From positions 1-34,082 of the forward strand of contig JBMONI010000001.1 of the NCBI GenBank assembly GCA_049324575.1: 34,082 bases of DNA, written 5' to 3'. The notes below the pieces were generated by a model. The model did not search any database, was not told the DNA's origin, and worked only from the letters and a program-made list of their open reading frames with translations. Source of the DNA: JBMONI01 sp049324575. Its GTDB lineage: Bacteria > Omnitrophota > Omnitrophia > Omnitrophales > Aquincolibacteriaceae. This document shows positions 23,303-31,666 of the stretch, piece after piece. How positions within the stretch are numbered: the stretch's first letter is position 1; the number at the start of each line of letters is the position of its first letter. A program made the position numbers and the translations under genes.

Positions 23303-25357
23303 TCAGAGAATGTTATAAGGATCCACGTCGAGGCTCATAACGACCTTGGAATTTTTTTTGATCTTGGCTAGGCAGTCGGCGATGACGGGCATGAGATCCT
23401 TTTCCACTCCGAATTTCACCATGACATGCCAGCGAAAATGTCCCCGCAATTTGTAGAACGGAAGCGGCGAAGGCCCGATGATCTTGACCCCGTTCGGCGA
23501 TCCCTCTTCGAGCACAAAGCCCTTCGAGATCTCGGCGCGCAGGATCTCTCGCCACTCTCGGGCATACAAGTATGCCTTGTTTTCTTCCTTCGACCGGATA
23601 ATGAAATTGATCAACCGGCGGAACGGCGGATAGTGGTGTTCATAGCGGGATTGTTTCTCAAATCGATAGAAGCTCAGGTAATCATGCTCTTTCGAAAAGG
23701 CGACACTGGGATGATGAGGTGAATAGGTCTGGATCACCACGCGGCCGGGAAGCTCCCCCCGGCCGGCCCGTCCCGCCACTTGGGTCAATAGCTGGAAAGT
23801 GCGTTCCGCGGATCGAAAATCTGGAAGCATCAGACCAACATCCGCCAATACCACACCCACAAGCGTCACGTGGGGAAAATCGAACCCCTTTGCGATCATC
23901 TGCGTTCCGACCAAAATATCGAGTTTATGGTCGCGAAAATCCCGGAGGATCCTCTCATGGGCCCCGCGCTCGCGAGCGCTATCCGCATCCAGCCGGGCGA
24001 TCCGGGCATGCGGCCAACGCTGCGCCAGTTCGCTTTCGATCCTTTCGGTCCCGAATCCGGAAAAACGCAATAAGGGAGCCCCGTCCGGCGAGGTGTCGGG
24101 AACTGCACGTCGAAAATTGCAATAATGACAGAGAAGGATATTTTCCTCCTGATGATAGGTCAGAGAAACGTGACAGGACGGGCATTGTTCGGTCTCGCCG
24201 GAATGGGCATTGAAAATATGCGTAAAAAAACCGCGGCGGTTGAGCAAAAGAAGCGTGCTCTCTTTGTTTTGCAGGTTCTTTTCGATCTCCGCCGCAAGAT
24301 GCGGAGAAAGGATATGGCGTTTCTTTCTCTCGATGGCTAATTGCCGCATATCGACGATCCGCACTTCGGGGAGGGCTTTATCACGGATACGCCTGAGCAG
24401 ATCCATCTTCGTAACGGCACCCTGTTCGGCCAGGCGCATGATCTCAATCGACGGCGTGGCCGAGCCCATGACAAAAACCGCTTTTTCGTTCTGCGCCCGC
24501 CACCGGGCCACTTCGCGCGCGTGATAACGGGGAACGGTTTCCTGTTTATAAGAACCCTCGTGCTCCTCATCAAGGATCAATAGGCCCAGCTTAACAACAG
24601 GCGCAAACACCGCCGAGCGGGGCCCCAGGACCACGCGCCGATCCCCCCTTTGGATCCGTTTCCATGCCAGGAATCTTTCGGTATCGGTCAGCTTGCTATG
24701 CAAAACTTCGAGGGAGTCCCCAAAATGCTGATGAAAAAAAAGCCGGAGCTGTTCCGTGAGCGCGATCTCAGGCACCAAACAAATAGCGGACCGCCCCTGG
24801 GCAAGTGTGGCATGGATCGCACGGATATAGACCTCGCTCTTGCCGCTTCCGGTGACCCCGTACAAGAGGATCGGTTTTGCCTCCGGCGCCGCAAAGGCAG
24901 CCTGGATCCCTTGAACAGCCCGCTCCTGGTCTTCATTCAGCGTCAGCCATTGAGGCCCTTCCCGGACCGCGGGAGCCGGACGGACTTCGTTGGCCAAAGC
25001 CTTTTGGGCGGTTTTCCCATGCTTCACCCACTTGGGCAGCGCATTTTCGATCGCCTCCCCCCAGCTACAACCGTAATAATCCGAAACCCATTTTGCGCAG
25101 GCCATGAGTTCCGGCGAAACGACCGGCTCCGGATCCAAGACCCCAAGGATCGGTTTGAGAGTCGAAGTCCTCTGGATGCGCTTGATATCCGCGACATAGC
25201 CGACCATTTCCCGGTTCCGGAACGGGATCCGTACGCGCATGCCGCATCGTAAGCTCCCCGCATACTCTTCGGGAATCCAGTAGGTAAAAAGGGATTTCAG
25301 GGGAAGCGGGACTGCGACTTCGGCACAGAGGACGCTTGTCTCAATCGCGGGGTTCAC
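23303..25357 (-). CDS. priA: Primosomal protein N' (replication restart helicase PriA), one zinc site lost
   Basis: PriA recognises abandoned replication forks and reloads the replicative helicase. The 684-residue protein has the N-terminal 3'-DNA-binding domain (to about 105), Walker A GVTGSGKSE (167-175), DEEH (263-266), GSATPS (298-303) and the C-terminal helicase half with VAGRAGRGELPG. The zinc-binding insert keeps only four of eight Cys: C392, C395, C410 and C413 (CPSC and CHYC). The outer pairs, expected at 383/386 and 423/426, are N, S, S and G. The GTG at 25357 overlaps the uracil-DNA glycosylase stop and has AAGGA ten bases upstream. Confidence 0.95.
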   Translation of the reverse strand: MNPAIETSVLCAEVAVPLPLKSLFTYWIPEEYAGSLRCGMRVRIPFRNREMVGYVADIKRIQRTSTLKPILGVLDPEPVVSPELMACAKWVSDYYGCSWGEAIENALPKWVKHGKTAQKALANEVRPAPAVREGPQWLTLNEDQERAVQGIQAAFAAPEAKPILLYGVTGSGKSEVYIRAIHATLAQGRSAICLVPEIALTEQLRLFFHQHFGDSLEVLHSKLTDTERFLAWKRIQRGDRRVVLGPRSAVFAPVVKLGLLILDEEHEGSYKQETVPRYHAREVARWRAQNEKAVFVMGSATPSIEIMRLAEQGAVTKMDLLRRIRDKALPEVRIVDMRQLAIERKKRHILSPHLAAEIEKNLQNKESTLLLLNRRGFFTHIFNAHSGETEQCPSCHVSLTYHQEENILLCHYCNFRRAVPDTSPDGAPLLRFSGFGTERIESELAQRWPHARIARLDADSARERGAHERILRDFRDHKLDILVGTQMIAKGFDFPHVTLVGVVLADVGLMLPDFRSAERTFQLLTQVAGRAGRGELPGRVVIQTYSPHHPSVAFSKEHDYLSFYRFEKQSRYEHHYPPFRRLINFIIRSKEENKAYLYAREWREILRAEISKGFVLEEGSPNGVKIIGPSPLPFYKLRGHFRWHVMVKFGVEKDLMPVIADCLAKIKKNSKVVMSLDVDPYNIL

Positions 25358-26090
25358 GAGAACGCAGTCCTTCGAGCTCTTTCAAGAGCATTTTCATATC
25401 GTCCCAAACTTTGCGTTTATCGTCCGGGTTTCGAAGGAGATAGGCCGGATGGTAGGTGCAAATCACGCGGACCCTCCTGGACGGCTCCGAGCGGAAAACA
25501 ACGGGAAGGTCAAAAACACGGCCTCTCATCCGCGAGATCATTTCGCCGGTTTTCAGGAGGGTTTGAGCCGCAAAAGCCCCTAGGGCGCAAAGGATCCGCG
25601 GGCGGATCCATTCAATCTGTTTCATCAGGTAATCATGGCAATTTAGGATCTCTTCAGGGCGAGGCTGACGATTTCCCGGCGGACGGCATTTGAGCACATT
25701 CGCAATAAAAACCTGTTCGCGCGTAAAGCCTATGGCAGCGATGATCTTCGTCAGTAATTTACCGGCCTCGCCGACAAAGGGAAGCCCCGCAAGGTCCTCA
25801 TCATGGCCCGGGGCCTCTCCGACGAACATGATCTCGGCCCGGCTGTTCCCGCTTCCGAAGACGACCTTCCTGCGCGTCGAGGCGAGCTCCGCACATTTTT
25901 TGCACTGGAGGACCTGCTCGCGAAGTTGGAAAAGATTTTCCCGGGCCCCTCCGCTCCCCGTCTTATTTTCCGGAACCGGGGCAAGGGAAGGCCCAGGAAT
26001 CGCCCGGGCTGTATTTTCAAGATAAAACTCCCCGATCCCATCCAGAGTCAGGCTTTTCAGAAAAAGTCTTTTTTCGCGTAATTCAAGCAT
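25341..26090 (-). CDS. Family-4 (iron-sulfur) uracil-DNA glycosylase
   Basis: This enzyme removes uracil from DNA. The 249-residue protein has the 4Fe-4S Cys set C63-xx-C66, C135 and C151 with the spacing of the family. The catalytic/uracil-binding motif GEAPGHDED is at 91-99, PFVGEAG follows, and HPAYLLRNP (214-222) carries the second catalytic loop. The KRRIH insert of the UdgX subfamily is absent. The first 50 residues are less conserved. The ATG at 26090 overlaps the upstream glycosyltransferase by eight bases, and its stop overlaps priA. It may be misannotated as an SPO1 DNA-polymerase-like protein. Confidence 0.92.
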   Translation of the reverse strand: MLELREKRLFLKSLTLDGIGEFYLENTARAIPGPSLAPVPENKTGSGGARENLFQLREQVLQCKKCAELASTRRKVVFGSGNSRAEIMFVGEAPGHDEDLAGLPFVGEAGKLLTKIIAAIGFTREQVFIANVLKCRPPGNRQPRPEEILNCHDYLMKQIEWIRPRILCALGAFAAQTLLKTGEMISRMRGRVFDLPVVFRSEPSRRVRVICTYHPAYLLRNPDDKRKVWDDMKMLLKELEGLRSREPRD

Positions 26091-27207
26091 AGGCCAGTTT
26101 GGTCATAACAAAATCGGCAATATCGGAGGCGGCATTCGGCTTAGCGATCCGCTCGAGCGCTTCTTTGCGCTCTCGAAGGATCTCCGGATGCCCGAGGATC
26201 GCGTTCATGATCGGCAGGATCTGCTCCGGCGCATTCATCGAAAAAGAAGCCCCGTGGCTCTTCAAAAATTCCGCATTCCTCGTTTCTTGTCCGGGAATCG
26301 GTTTCAAAACCACCATCGGAACTCCCTTCGTCAGACTTTCCACCGTCGTCGACCCCCCGGATTTGGCGATCAGGAGATCACTCGCTTCCATTAATTCATC
26401 CATGAAGTTGATAAAGCCGAACACTTTAATCGGAAACGGAAAAGATCGTTTCTCAAGCTCGGATCGCATGGTTTGATTGTTCCCGCACACCATAAGGCAT
26501 TGGACCCGGCTCGCTACGGTTTTCAAATGCTCCAAGATCGCCGGGTACGGCCCCAACCCGAAACTTCCGCTGGTCATCAAGATCGAAAGCCGGCTCGGAT
26601 CGAGCCCGTATTTTCGAAGCACTTGCCCCCGCGTTCCCTGAGGCTTGAAACTCTCCCCGACCGGGATCCCGCCCGCCATGATCCGCTCGGACGGAATACC
26701 GCGTCTTTCCATCTCCGCACGCGTGCTTTCGTTCATCACCCAGTAGTAATCGGTCCCCTCGTTGATCCAAAAGGCATGCGGCATGAAATCCGTGATCACG
26801 ACCACCAAGGGACAGCGAAGCAAACCTTTTCGCCGCGCGCTCGCGAGAACTTCCGCCGAGAAAAAATGCGTGCAGATCACCCCGTCCGGACGGGAATCGA
26901 TCACCTTGCGGAGAAAACGCTTCTCATAAACCGCATTGAAAATCCGCCGCAGAGGGCGGACACTGGCGGCAACTTGCGAACGATCGAGGAATTCATAGGA
27001 TCTCCCCCATAAGGCAGGCATGTTCTTGACCAGAAAAAAATAGGTTTCCGGATAAGACTTTCGAAAAATAGCCGGCGTGTCCTCGAGGGCATCCCGCAGA
27101 AGCACCTGAGCCTCCTGACCGCCTTTTTTCTGGATCGCCGCCGCGATCACCTCCGCGATCTTCCGGTGCCCATACCCCGCATTGGCGTGATAAATGTGGA
27201 TCTTCAT
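26083..27207 (-). CDS. MGDG-synthase/UgtP-like diacylglycerol glycosyltransferase (GT28)
   Basis: This GT-B enzyme probably transfers a sugar to diacylglycerol or a similar lipid, making a membrane glycolipid. The 374-residue protein has MKIHIYHANAGYGHRKIAE, the MGDG_synth N-terminal signature, and near the C-terminus the GT28 donor motif SGGSTTVESLTKGVP followed by PIPGQETRNAEFL, a hallmark of lipid glycosyltransferases of this group. I chose the ATG at 27207, with GGAG nine bases upstream; an in-frame extension to 27264 adds residues that overlap the GT2 gene. Its stop overlaps the uracil-DNA glycosylase start. MurG-like activity is a less likely alternative. Confidence 0.85.
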   Translation of the reverse strand: MKIHIYHANAGYGHRKIAEVIAAAIQKKGGQEAQVLLRDALEDTPAIFRKSYPETYFFLVKNMPALWGRSYEFLDRSQVAASVRPLRRIFNAVYEKRFLRKVIDSRPDGVICTHFFSAEVLASARRKGLLRCPLVVVITDFMPHAFWINEGTDYYWVMNESTRAEMERRGIPSERIMAGGIPVGESFKPQGTRGQVLRKYGLDPSRLSILMTSGSFGLGPYPAILEHLKTVASRVQCLMVCGNNQTMRSELEKRSFPFPIKVFGFINFMDELMEASDLLIAKSGGSTTVESLTKGVPMVVLKPIPGQETRNAEFLKSHGASFSMNAPEQILPIMNAILGHPEILRERKEALERIAKPNAASDIADFVMTKLAYA

Positions 27208-27226
27208 CGCCGGTCGCTCCGCTCCC

Positions 27227-27988
27227 TCATAAGCCGGGGCGCTTTGCCTCACGGTATTTGGCATAAGTGACCAATTGGTACATCCCGTGAAAAACCGACA
27301 TTAAGAAACCCGGGAAGCCGGTTTTGATCCCCTGCTTCAAAAAGTAGTTTTTTAAAAAGCGATCGGCGGTCTTGCGAAGGCTATTCCCCAAGGAGACTTT
27401 CCGCCCGTCCGTGACCCATTTTTCCGCTTCGAGCGTGGTTTCGCGATTGAATTTGGACAGCCAATGTCCGAAATCCTTTGCGGAATAATGCAGGAGATCC
27501 CCCCGGAAACGCCCCGACGAACCTTGGTAGATCGCGCGCGGGTGGACCCCCGCTTCTTCATAGCGAAATCGGCCGGCGCGAAAAAACTTTGCGCGGGCCG
27601 AAGGATAATACCCGGCCCCGCTGATCCAGGTCCTTCCGATAAAGGTTTTGACCGGGACCGCATAGCAGGTATGGGGATCGTCCGGATCGGCGCAGACCGA
27701 CGCGATCTCTTTCTCGAGTTCCGGCGTCACCCGTTCATCGGCGTCCAGACTCAAGATCCAAGGCTGGGTCGCTTTTTCATAGCCGAAATTCCGCTGGCGA
27801 CCTTCATTGTCCATCTTCCTTTGGAAAATCTTCGCCGAATATCTTTTTGCGATCTCTACGGTGCGGTCCGTACTCATATCGTCGATCAGAAGGATCTCTT
27901 TGGCGAACGCGACGCTTTGGAGACAGTCCTCAATCCTCGACTCCTCATTCTTGGCAATGATCATAACGGAAACCGGCACATCCCCCAT
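27227..27988 (-). CDS. GT2-family glycosyltransferase, WaaE/KdtX-like
   Basis: This GT-A inverting glycosyltransferase likely adds a sugar to lipid A-core or another surface glycan. The 253-residue protein has VSVMIIAKNEESRIEDCL, the family's IDDMSTDRT loop, and the metal-binding DxD motif as SLDADE near residue 82. It continues with the RWRYKNPVHERL-like area here as GRFRYEEAGVHPRAIY, and has C-terminal amphipathic helices typical of core glucosyltransferases. The ATG at 27988 has GAGGAG five bases upstream. It is 74 bases downstream of the sugar phosphotransferase gene. Confidence 0.85.
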   Translation of the reverse strand: MGDVPVSVMIIAKNEESRIEDCLQSVAFAKEILLIDDMSTDRTVEIAKRYSAKIFQRKMDNEGRQRNFGYEKATQPWILSLDADERVTPELEKEIASVCADPDDPHTCYAVPVKTFIGRTWISGAGYYPSARAKFFRAGRFRYEEAGVHPRAIYQGSSGRFRGDLLHYSAKDFGHWLSKFNRETTLEAEKWVTDGRKVSLGNSLRKTADRFLKNYFLKQGIKTGFPGFLMSVFHGMYQLVTYAKYREAKRPGL

Positions 27989-28062
27989 AAAAACTCCTCT
28001 ATGTTCTTTTGTTGATGCTTAGATCTCTTGCATGGTCTGCCCGCCACCCCGGCCCGCTCTCG

Positions 28063-29472
28063 CTAATACGCGTTCTTAAACCCCCGGTTCGTCAGCGTCA
28101 TGAACAGGATCTCGATATCGAATAAAAGCGACCAGTTCTCCATATAATAAAGATCATATTTGATACGCTCTTCAATGGACGTGTTCCCGCGCAAGCCATT
28201 GACCTGCGCCCAGCCCGTGATTCCCGCCCGGATCCGATGCCGCGCCATATAACGGGGAATGGCCCCGCGAAATTGCTCGATGAAATGCGGCCGTTCCGGA
28301 CGAGGGCCAACGAGGCTCATATCGCCCTTCAGGACATTCCAAAGCTGCGGCAATTCATCAAGATTAAAACGCCTCAGAAGATTTCCGCTCCGGGTCCGCC
28401 GACGGTCATTCTGCCGGGCCCAGACCGGACCGGTCGTTTTTTCGGCATCCACTTTCATGGTCCGGAACTTGAGGAGCTTGAAGGTCCTGCCATCACGGCC
28501 CATCCTCTCCTGCTTATACAAAACCGGCCCCCTATCTTCGAGTTTAATCACGATCATAAGCGCCAACCAGACGGGAAACGTCAATACCAACAGCGCAAGA
28601 GCTACCCCGAGGTCAAACGTTCTCTTGAGAAACCGGTTCAGAGGATCGTCCAGCGGCAATGCCCGGAATCCCAGCAGCGGAACCGAGCTGATATTCTCGA
28701 CCGCCACATTACGCGTTAACAAACCGAAAAAATCCGCGACAATGCGAAATTCGACAAAACGATCCTCACATAAAGCGACCAGATTCGCGATCTCTTCTCG
28801 ACGGAACCCTGAATCGAGGAGGATGACCTCGTCGGGACGGATCTCGTCGATCTTTTTCTCATACTCCCGTTCAAGCCCAAGAACTCGCACCCCTTCGTAT
28901 AACTTGCCTTCGAGGGCCGGGTCCCGGGCAAGGATCCCGATGATCTCCCGTCCATAGTGACGGTTCGATCGGGCCCACGCGATCAGATTGCGGGAATGCC
29001 GATTGGCCCCGATCAAAAGCACGCGCTGCATTTCATGCTTTTGGCTTTTCCGGGCATACTCTAACTGGATCATACAATAGCGAAAGGCGCTCAAAACGAT
29101 AATGGAAACCCCCCAAAGGACCGCCAAGTAGATGCGCGAATAGGTGAAGTTCCGGTAAAAAAAGGTAAGCGCCATTAATAAAACCACGGAAGCCGTGGCC
29201 GCTTTCGCGACCAGGAAGATCTCCTCGATGCGCCGGACATAGCGGGTCGTTTGATAGAGCCCGTATTCGCGGAAAAAATACAAATAGCAGGGAACGACCA
29301 CAAGCAGGGCATTCCCATAGGCGCTCCACACCGGCGGCGACCCTTCGAAAGGAAACCACCCGGTCCTGAACCGGAGCCAATAGGCCGCGATCACAGCGAC
29401 AACCGTTGCCAGGATATCGCCGATCAAGATCAGAGAAACGACTGCGCGTTTACGTGCGGCACGCCCCGGCAT
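28063..29472 (-). CDS. WbaP/WcaJ-type polyprenyl-phosphate sugar phosphotransferase
   Basis: This inner-membrane enzyme transfers a hexose-1-phosphate from a nucleotide sugar to undecaprenyl phosphate, the first step of making an O-antigen or exopolysaccharide unit. The 469-residue protein has four N-terminal transmembrane helices, a soluble Rossmann-like domain at about 135-260 (RVLLIGANRHSRNLI), and the conserved C-terminal bacterial sugar transferase domain. That domain starts at a further membrane helix near 280 and has KLLKFRTM, LDELPQLWNVLKGDMS and LVGPRPERP. The ATG at 29472 has AAGGA six bases upstream; an in-frame upstream ATG is unsupported. The sugar is unknown. Confidence 0.93.
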   Translation of the reverse strand: MPGRAARKRAVVSLILIGDILATVVAVIAAYWLRFRTGWFPFEGSPPVWSAYGNALLVVVPCYLYFFREYGLYQTTRYVRRIEEIFLVAKAATASVVLLMALTFFYRNFTYSRIYLAVLWGVSIIVLSAFRYCMIQLEYARKSQKHEMQRVLLIGANRHSRNLIAWARSNRHYGREIIGILARDPALEGKLYEGVRVLGLEREYEKKIDEIRPDEVILLDSGFRREEIANLVALCEDRFVEFRIVADFFGLLTRNVAVENISSVPLLGFRALPLDDPLNRFLKRTFDLGVALALLVLTFPVWLALMIVIKLEDRGPVLYKQERMGRDGRTFKLLKFRTMKVDAEKTTGPVWARQNDRRRTRSGNLLRRFNLDELPQLWNVLKGDMSLVGPRPERPHFIEQFRGAIPRYMARHRIRAGITGWAQVNGLRGNTSIEERIKYDLYYMENWSLLFDIEILFMTLTNRGFKNAY

Positions 29473-29474
29473 GA

Positions 29475-30563
29475 TCAGTCCTTCAAAACGTCTTTCAGAC
29501 ACTGCTGCATGTTTTTTTTGAAATGTTCTTTACTAAAACCGGCCACTTTTTGCGCTACGGCCATGCGTTCAAAGGACATTCTTTCGAACGCATACACCGC
29601 TTCGATCACCGCCTGCGGTGTCTGGGCATCAAAAAAAACGCCCGTTTTTACCCCTTCCAACGCCCCGCCTTTCCCATAGGCGATCACCGGAGTCCCGCAA
29701 GCCTGCGCTTCTAACGGAACGATCCCGAAATCTTCTTCGGCTGGAAAGATCAGGGCCTTGGCCCCTGCATAAAATCGGCGAAGTTCACTGCTGGGAACGG
29801 CGCCCAAAAAAGATATCTTGTTGCTCTTCCTCATTTTCCGGTACGCACGCTCCAATGGACCCGAACCCACCACCAAAAGTTGACGGTCCAACTGATTGAA
29901 CGCTTCGATCACAATATCCAATCTTTTATAGGGGACAAAGGCCGAAACCGCAAGATAATATTCACCCCGCATTTCTCCTGTCGCCAAATCCGGAGAAAAT
30001 TGCTCGGTATCCAGGGGCGGATACACCACGCTCCCCTCCCGGCCATAATACTTCCTCACACGGTTCAGAACGTTCTCCGAATTGCAAATGAAATGAAGGA
30101 TCCCGCTATTCGTTTCCAGGTCCCATGCCCGAAGCCGCTCCAAGATCCGCCGAATAAGCCATTTGACCCACAAAGGATACGCCCCGAAATATTCGTCTTC
30201 AAAGCCCCACAAATACCGCATCGGCGTATGGCAGTAGGTCAGATGGGGTACGCCGGCCGGGACATAGATCCCCTTGGCCACACAGTGCGAGCTGGAAATG
30301 ACGAGGTCCGCAGGCTCTAATTTCAAAGTCGATATCACAGAAGGCAGCCATGGCAGAAGCCACCGGTAATATCTTTTGATTCCCGGAAGATATTGCAGGA
30401 AAGAGGTCCGCATCTCCATCTTCTGCAATCCCGGGCTTAGCTTGGACCGGTCACAAAAAAGCGTATAGATCTTGGCGTCCGGATACATTTCCGCCAAGGC
30501 CTCGAGGACTTTTTCCCCGCCTCGCATATGGATAAGCCAATCATGGACCAAAGCAACTCTCAT
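29475..30563 (-). CDS. GT4-family glycosyltransferase, mannosyltransferase-like
   Basis: This GT-B glycosyltransferase probably extends the polyprenyl-linked repeat unit. The 362-residue protein opens MRVALVHDWLIHMRGGEKVL, the pattern of WbaZ/mannosyltransferase-type GT4 enzymes, and carries HCVAKGIYVPAGVPHLTYCH near residue 100. The EX7E donor motif is seen as EEDFGIVPLEAQACGTPVIA. I chose the ATG at 30563 because GGAG lies five bases upstream and it overlaps the preceding gene by one base (TGATG). An in-frame extension to 30785 is a shadow of the neighbour. Its stop is two bases from the phosphotransferase ATG. Confidence 0.88.
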   Translation of the reverse strand: MRVALVHDWLIHMRGGEKVLEALAEMYPDAKIYTLFCDRSKLSPGLQKMEMRTSFLQYLPGIKRYYRWLLPWLPSVISTLKLEPADLVISSSHCVAKGIYVPAGVPHLTYCHTPMRYLWGFEDEYFGAYPLWVKWLIRRILERLRAWDLETNSGILHFICNSENVLNRVRKYYGREGSVVYPPLDTEQFSPDLATGEMRGEYYLAVSAFVPYKRLDIVIEAFNQLDRQLLVVGSGPLERAYRKMRKSNKISFLGAVPSSELRRFYAGAKALIFPAEEDFGIVPLEAQACGTPVIAYGKGGALEGVKTGVFFDAQTPQAVIEAVYAFERMSFERMAVAQKVAGFSKEHFKKNMQQCLKDVLKD

Positions 30564-31666
30564 CAGGACTCCAATACCTTTCGATAAACCGTCAAAGTCT
30601 TTTGCGCCGCACTCTCCCAGTCGAACTGTTTCACCCGCTCCGCCCCCTTGGCGATCAGTTCCTGGCGAAGCGCACCATCCCGCTCGATGCGGACCATAGC
30701 CGCTTGCATTTCCGGATCGGAATCCGGAGAGAACCAAAGCGCCGCATCCCCCGCGACTTCGGGAAGCGAAGCCGCCCGGCTGCACAACACCGGGATATGA
30801 GCAGCCATGCCTTCGAGCAAGGTCAAACCGAACCCCTCGTAACGGGACGGATGGATGAGCGCAAGGGCCCCCTGATAATAGCGCAGGAGTTCTTCGTCTG
30901 GAAGATGGGAAAAATAGCGGACCCCTTCCTTCCCATCTTGAAGTTGCGCCAGCTCTCGATATTCGGATGCATAGGCACGGTCTTTGCGCCCGACGATCAC
31001 AAGTTCCGCACGGATCTTTCCTTCCGCCCGAAGTTGACGAAAATTGCGAAGAAGCCGGTGGACCTGTTTATGGGGTTTGAGAAGCCCGACGTAGAGAAAA
31101 TACGGTGGTCCGTCCTGCTTCCGCGAACCTGACAGCCCGTATCCGCGGGAGTAAAGATCACCCGCCACGGCCTCATAGATCACGGTGATCTTTTCCGGGT
31201 CGGCCCCCAGAAGGCGGACGCAATCATCACGCGTATGCCGGGAGACCGCGATGATATGGTGAGCCCGGCGGACCGCCCGGCGAAGCATGAAGCGGGCATA
31301 AGCGGCTTTCGCAGGCGATCTTAGTTCCGCCTGGAAAATGAAATGGATCAAGTCGTGGATCGTAACGACCAGCTTGGTCTTCGAAGGAAGGACCGGGATA
31401 TTGTAATGCGGAGAATGCCAAAGCCGGCATTTGCGTAAACACCCTGGATACCGCCATTGTTCGGCGACCGAATAGATCTTTGTCGTAAAACGCTCAAGCG
31501 GAAATTGCGAATGCGCTCCGAAATGTCCTGGATCCCCGAACAATCCTAGGCGAAGACCGTTGCCGCGATCCCCCGTTCCCATTCCCCCGACCAGACCGCG
31601 AAGGTAAGTCCCGATCCCGGTATGGCGAAACATCCGCACATCGAGGCCCACATCAAAAAGCTTCAT
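30563..31666 (-). CDS. GT4-family glycosyltransferase
   Basis: This GT-B glycosyltransferase opens MKLFDVGLDVRMFRHTGIGTYLRGL, the glycine-rich loop of GT4 enzymes, after which it has KLVVTIHDLIHFIF and TRDDCVRLLGADPEKITVIY. The C-terminal donor-binding motif is PSRYEGFGLTLLEGMAAHIPV, with EX7E. It has 367 residues. The ATG at 31666 overlaps the GT9 stop as ATGA, which supports translational coupling and rules out the longer in-frame start at 31711. Being next to the phosphotransferase it probably adds the second or third sugar of the unit. Confidence 0.88.
   Translation of the reverse strand: MKLFDVGLDVRMFRHTGIGTYLRGLVGGMGTGDRGNGLRLGLFGDPGHFGAHSQFPLERFTTKIYSVAEQWRYPGCLRKCRLWHSPHYNIPVLPSKTKLVVTIHDLIHFIFQAELRSPAKAAYARFMLRRAVRRAHHIIAVSRHTRDDCVRLLGADPEKITVIYEAVAGDLYSRGYGLSGSRKQDGPPYFLYVGLLKPHKQVHRLLRNFRQLRAEGKIRAELVIVGRKDRAYASEYRELAQLQDGKEGVRYFSHLPDEELLRYYQGALALIHPSRYEGFGLTLLEGMAAHIPVLCSRAASLPEVAGDAALWFSPDSDPEMQAAMVRIERDGALRQELIAKGAERVKQFDWESAAQKTLTVYRKVLES

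Noticed and set aside
29473..29502. Ten-residue N-terminal extension of the WbaP-type enzyme
   Set aside because: It overlaps the previous glycosyltransferase; the ATG at 29472 has AAGGA at correct spacing.
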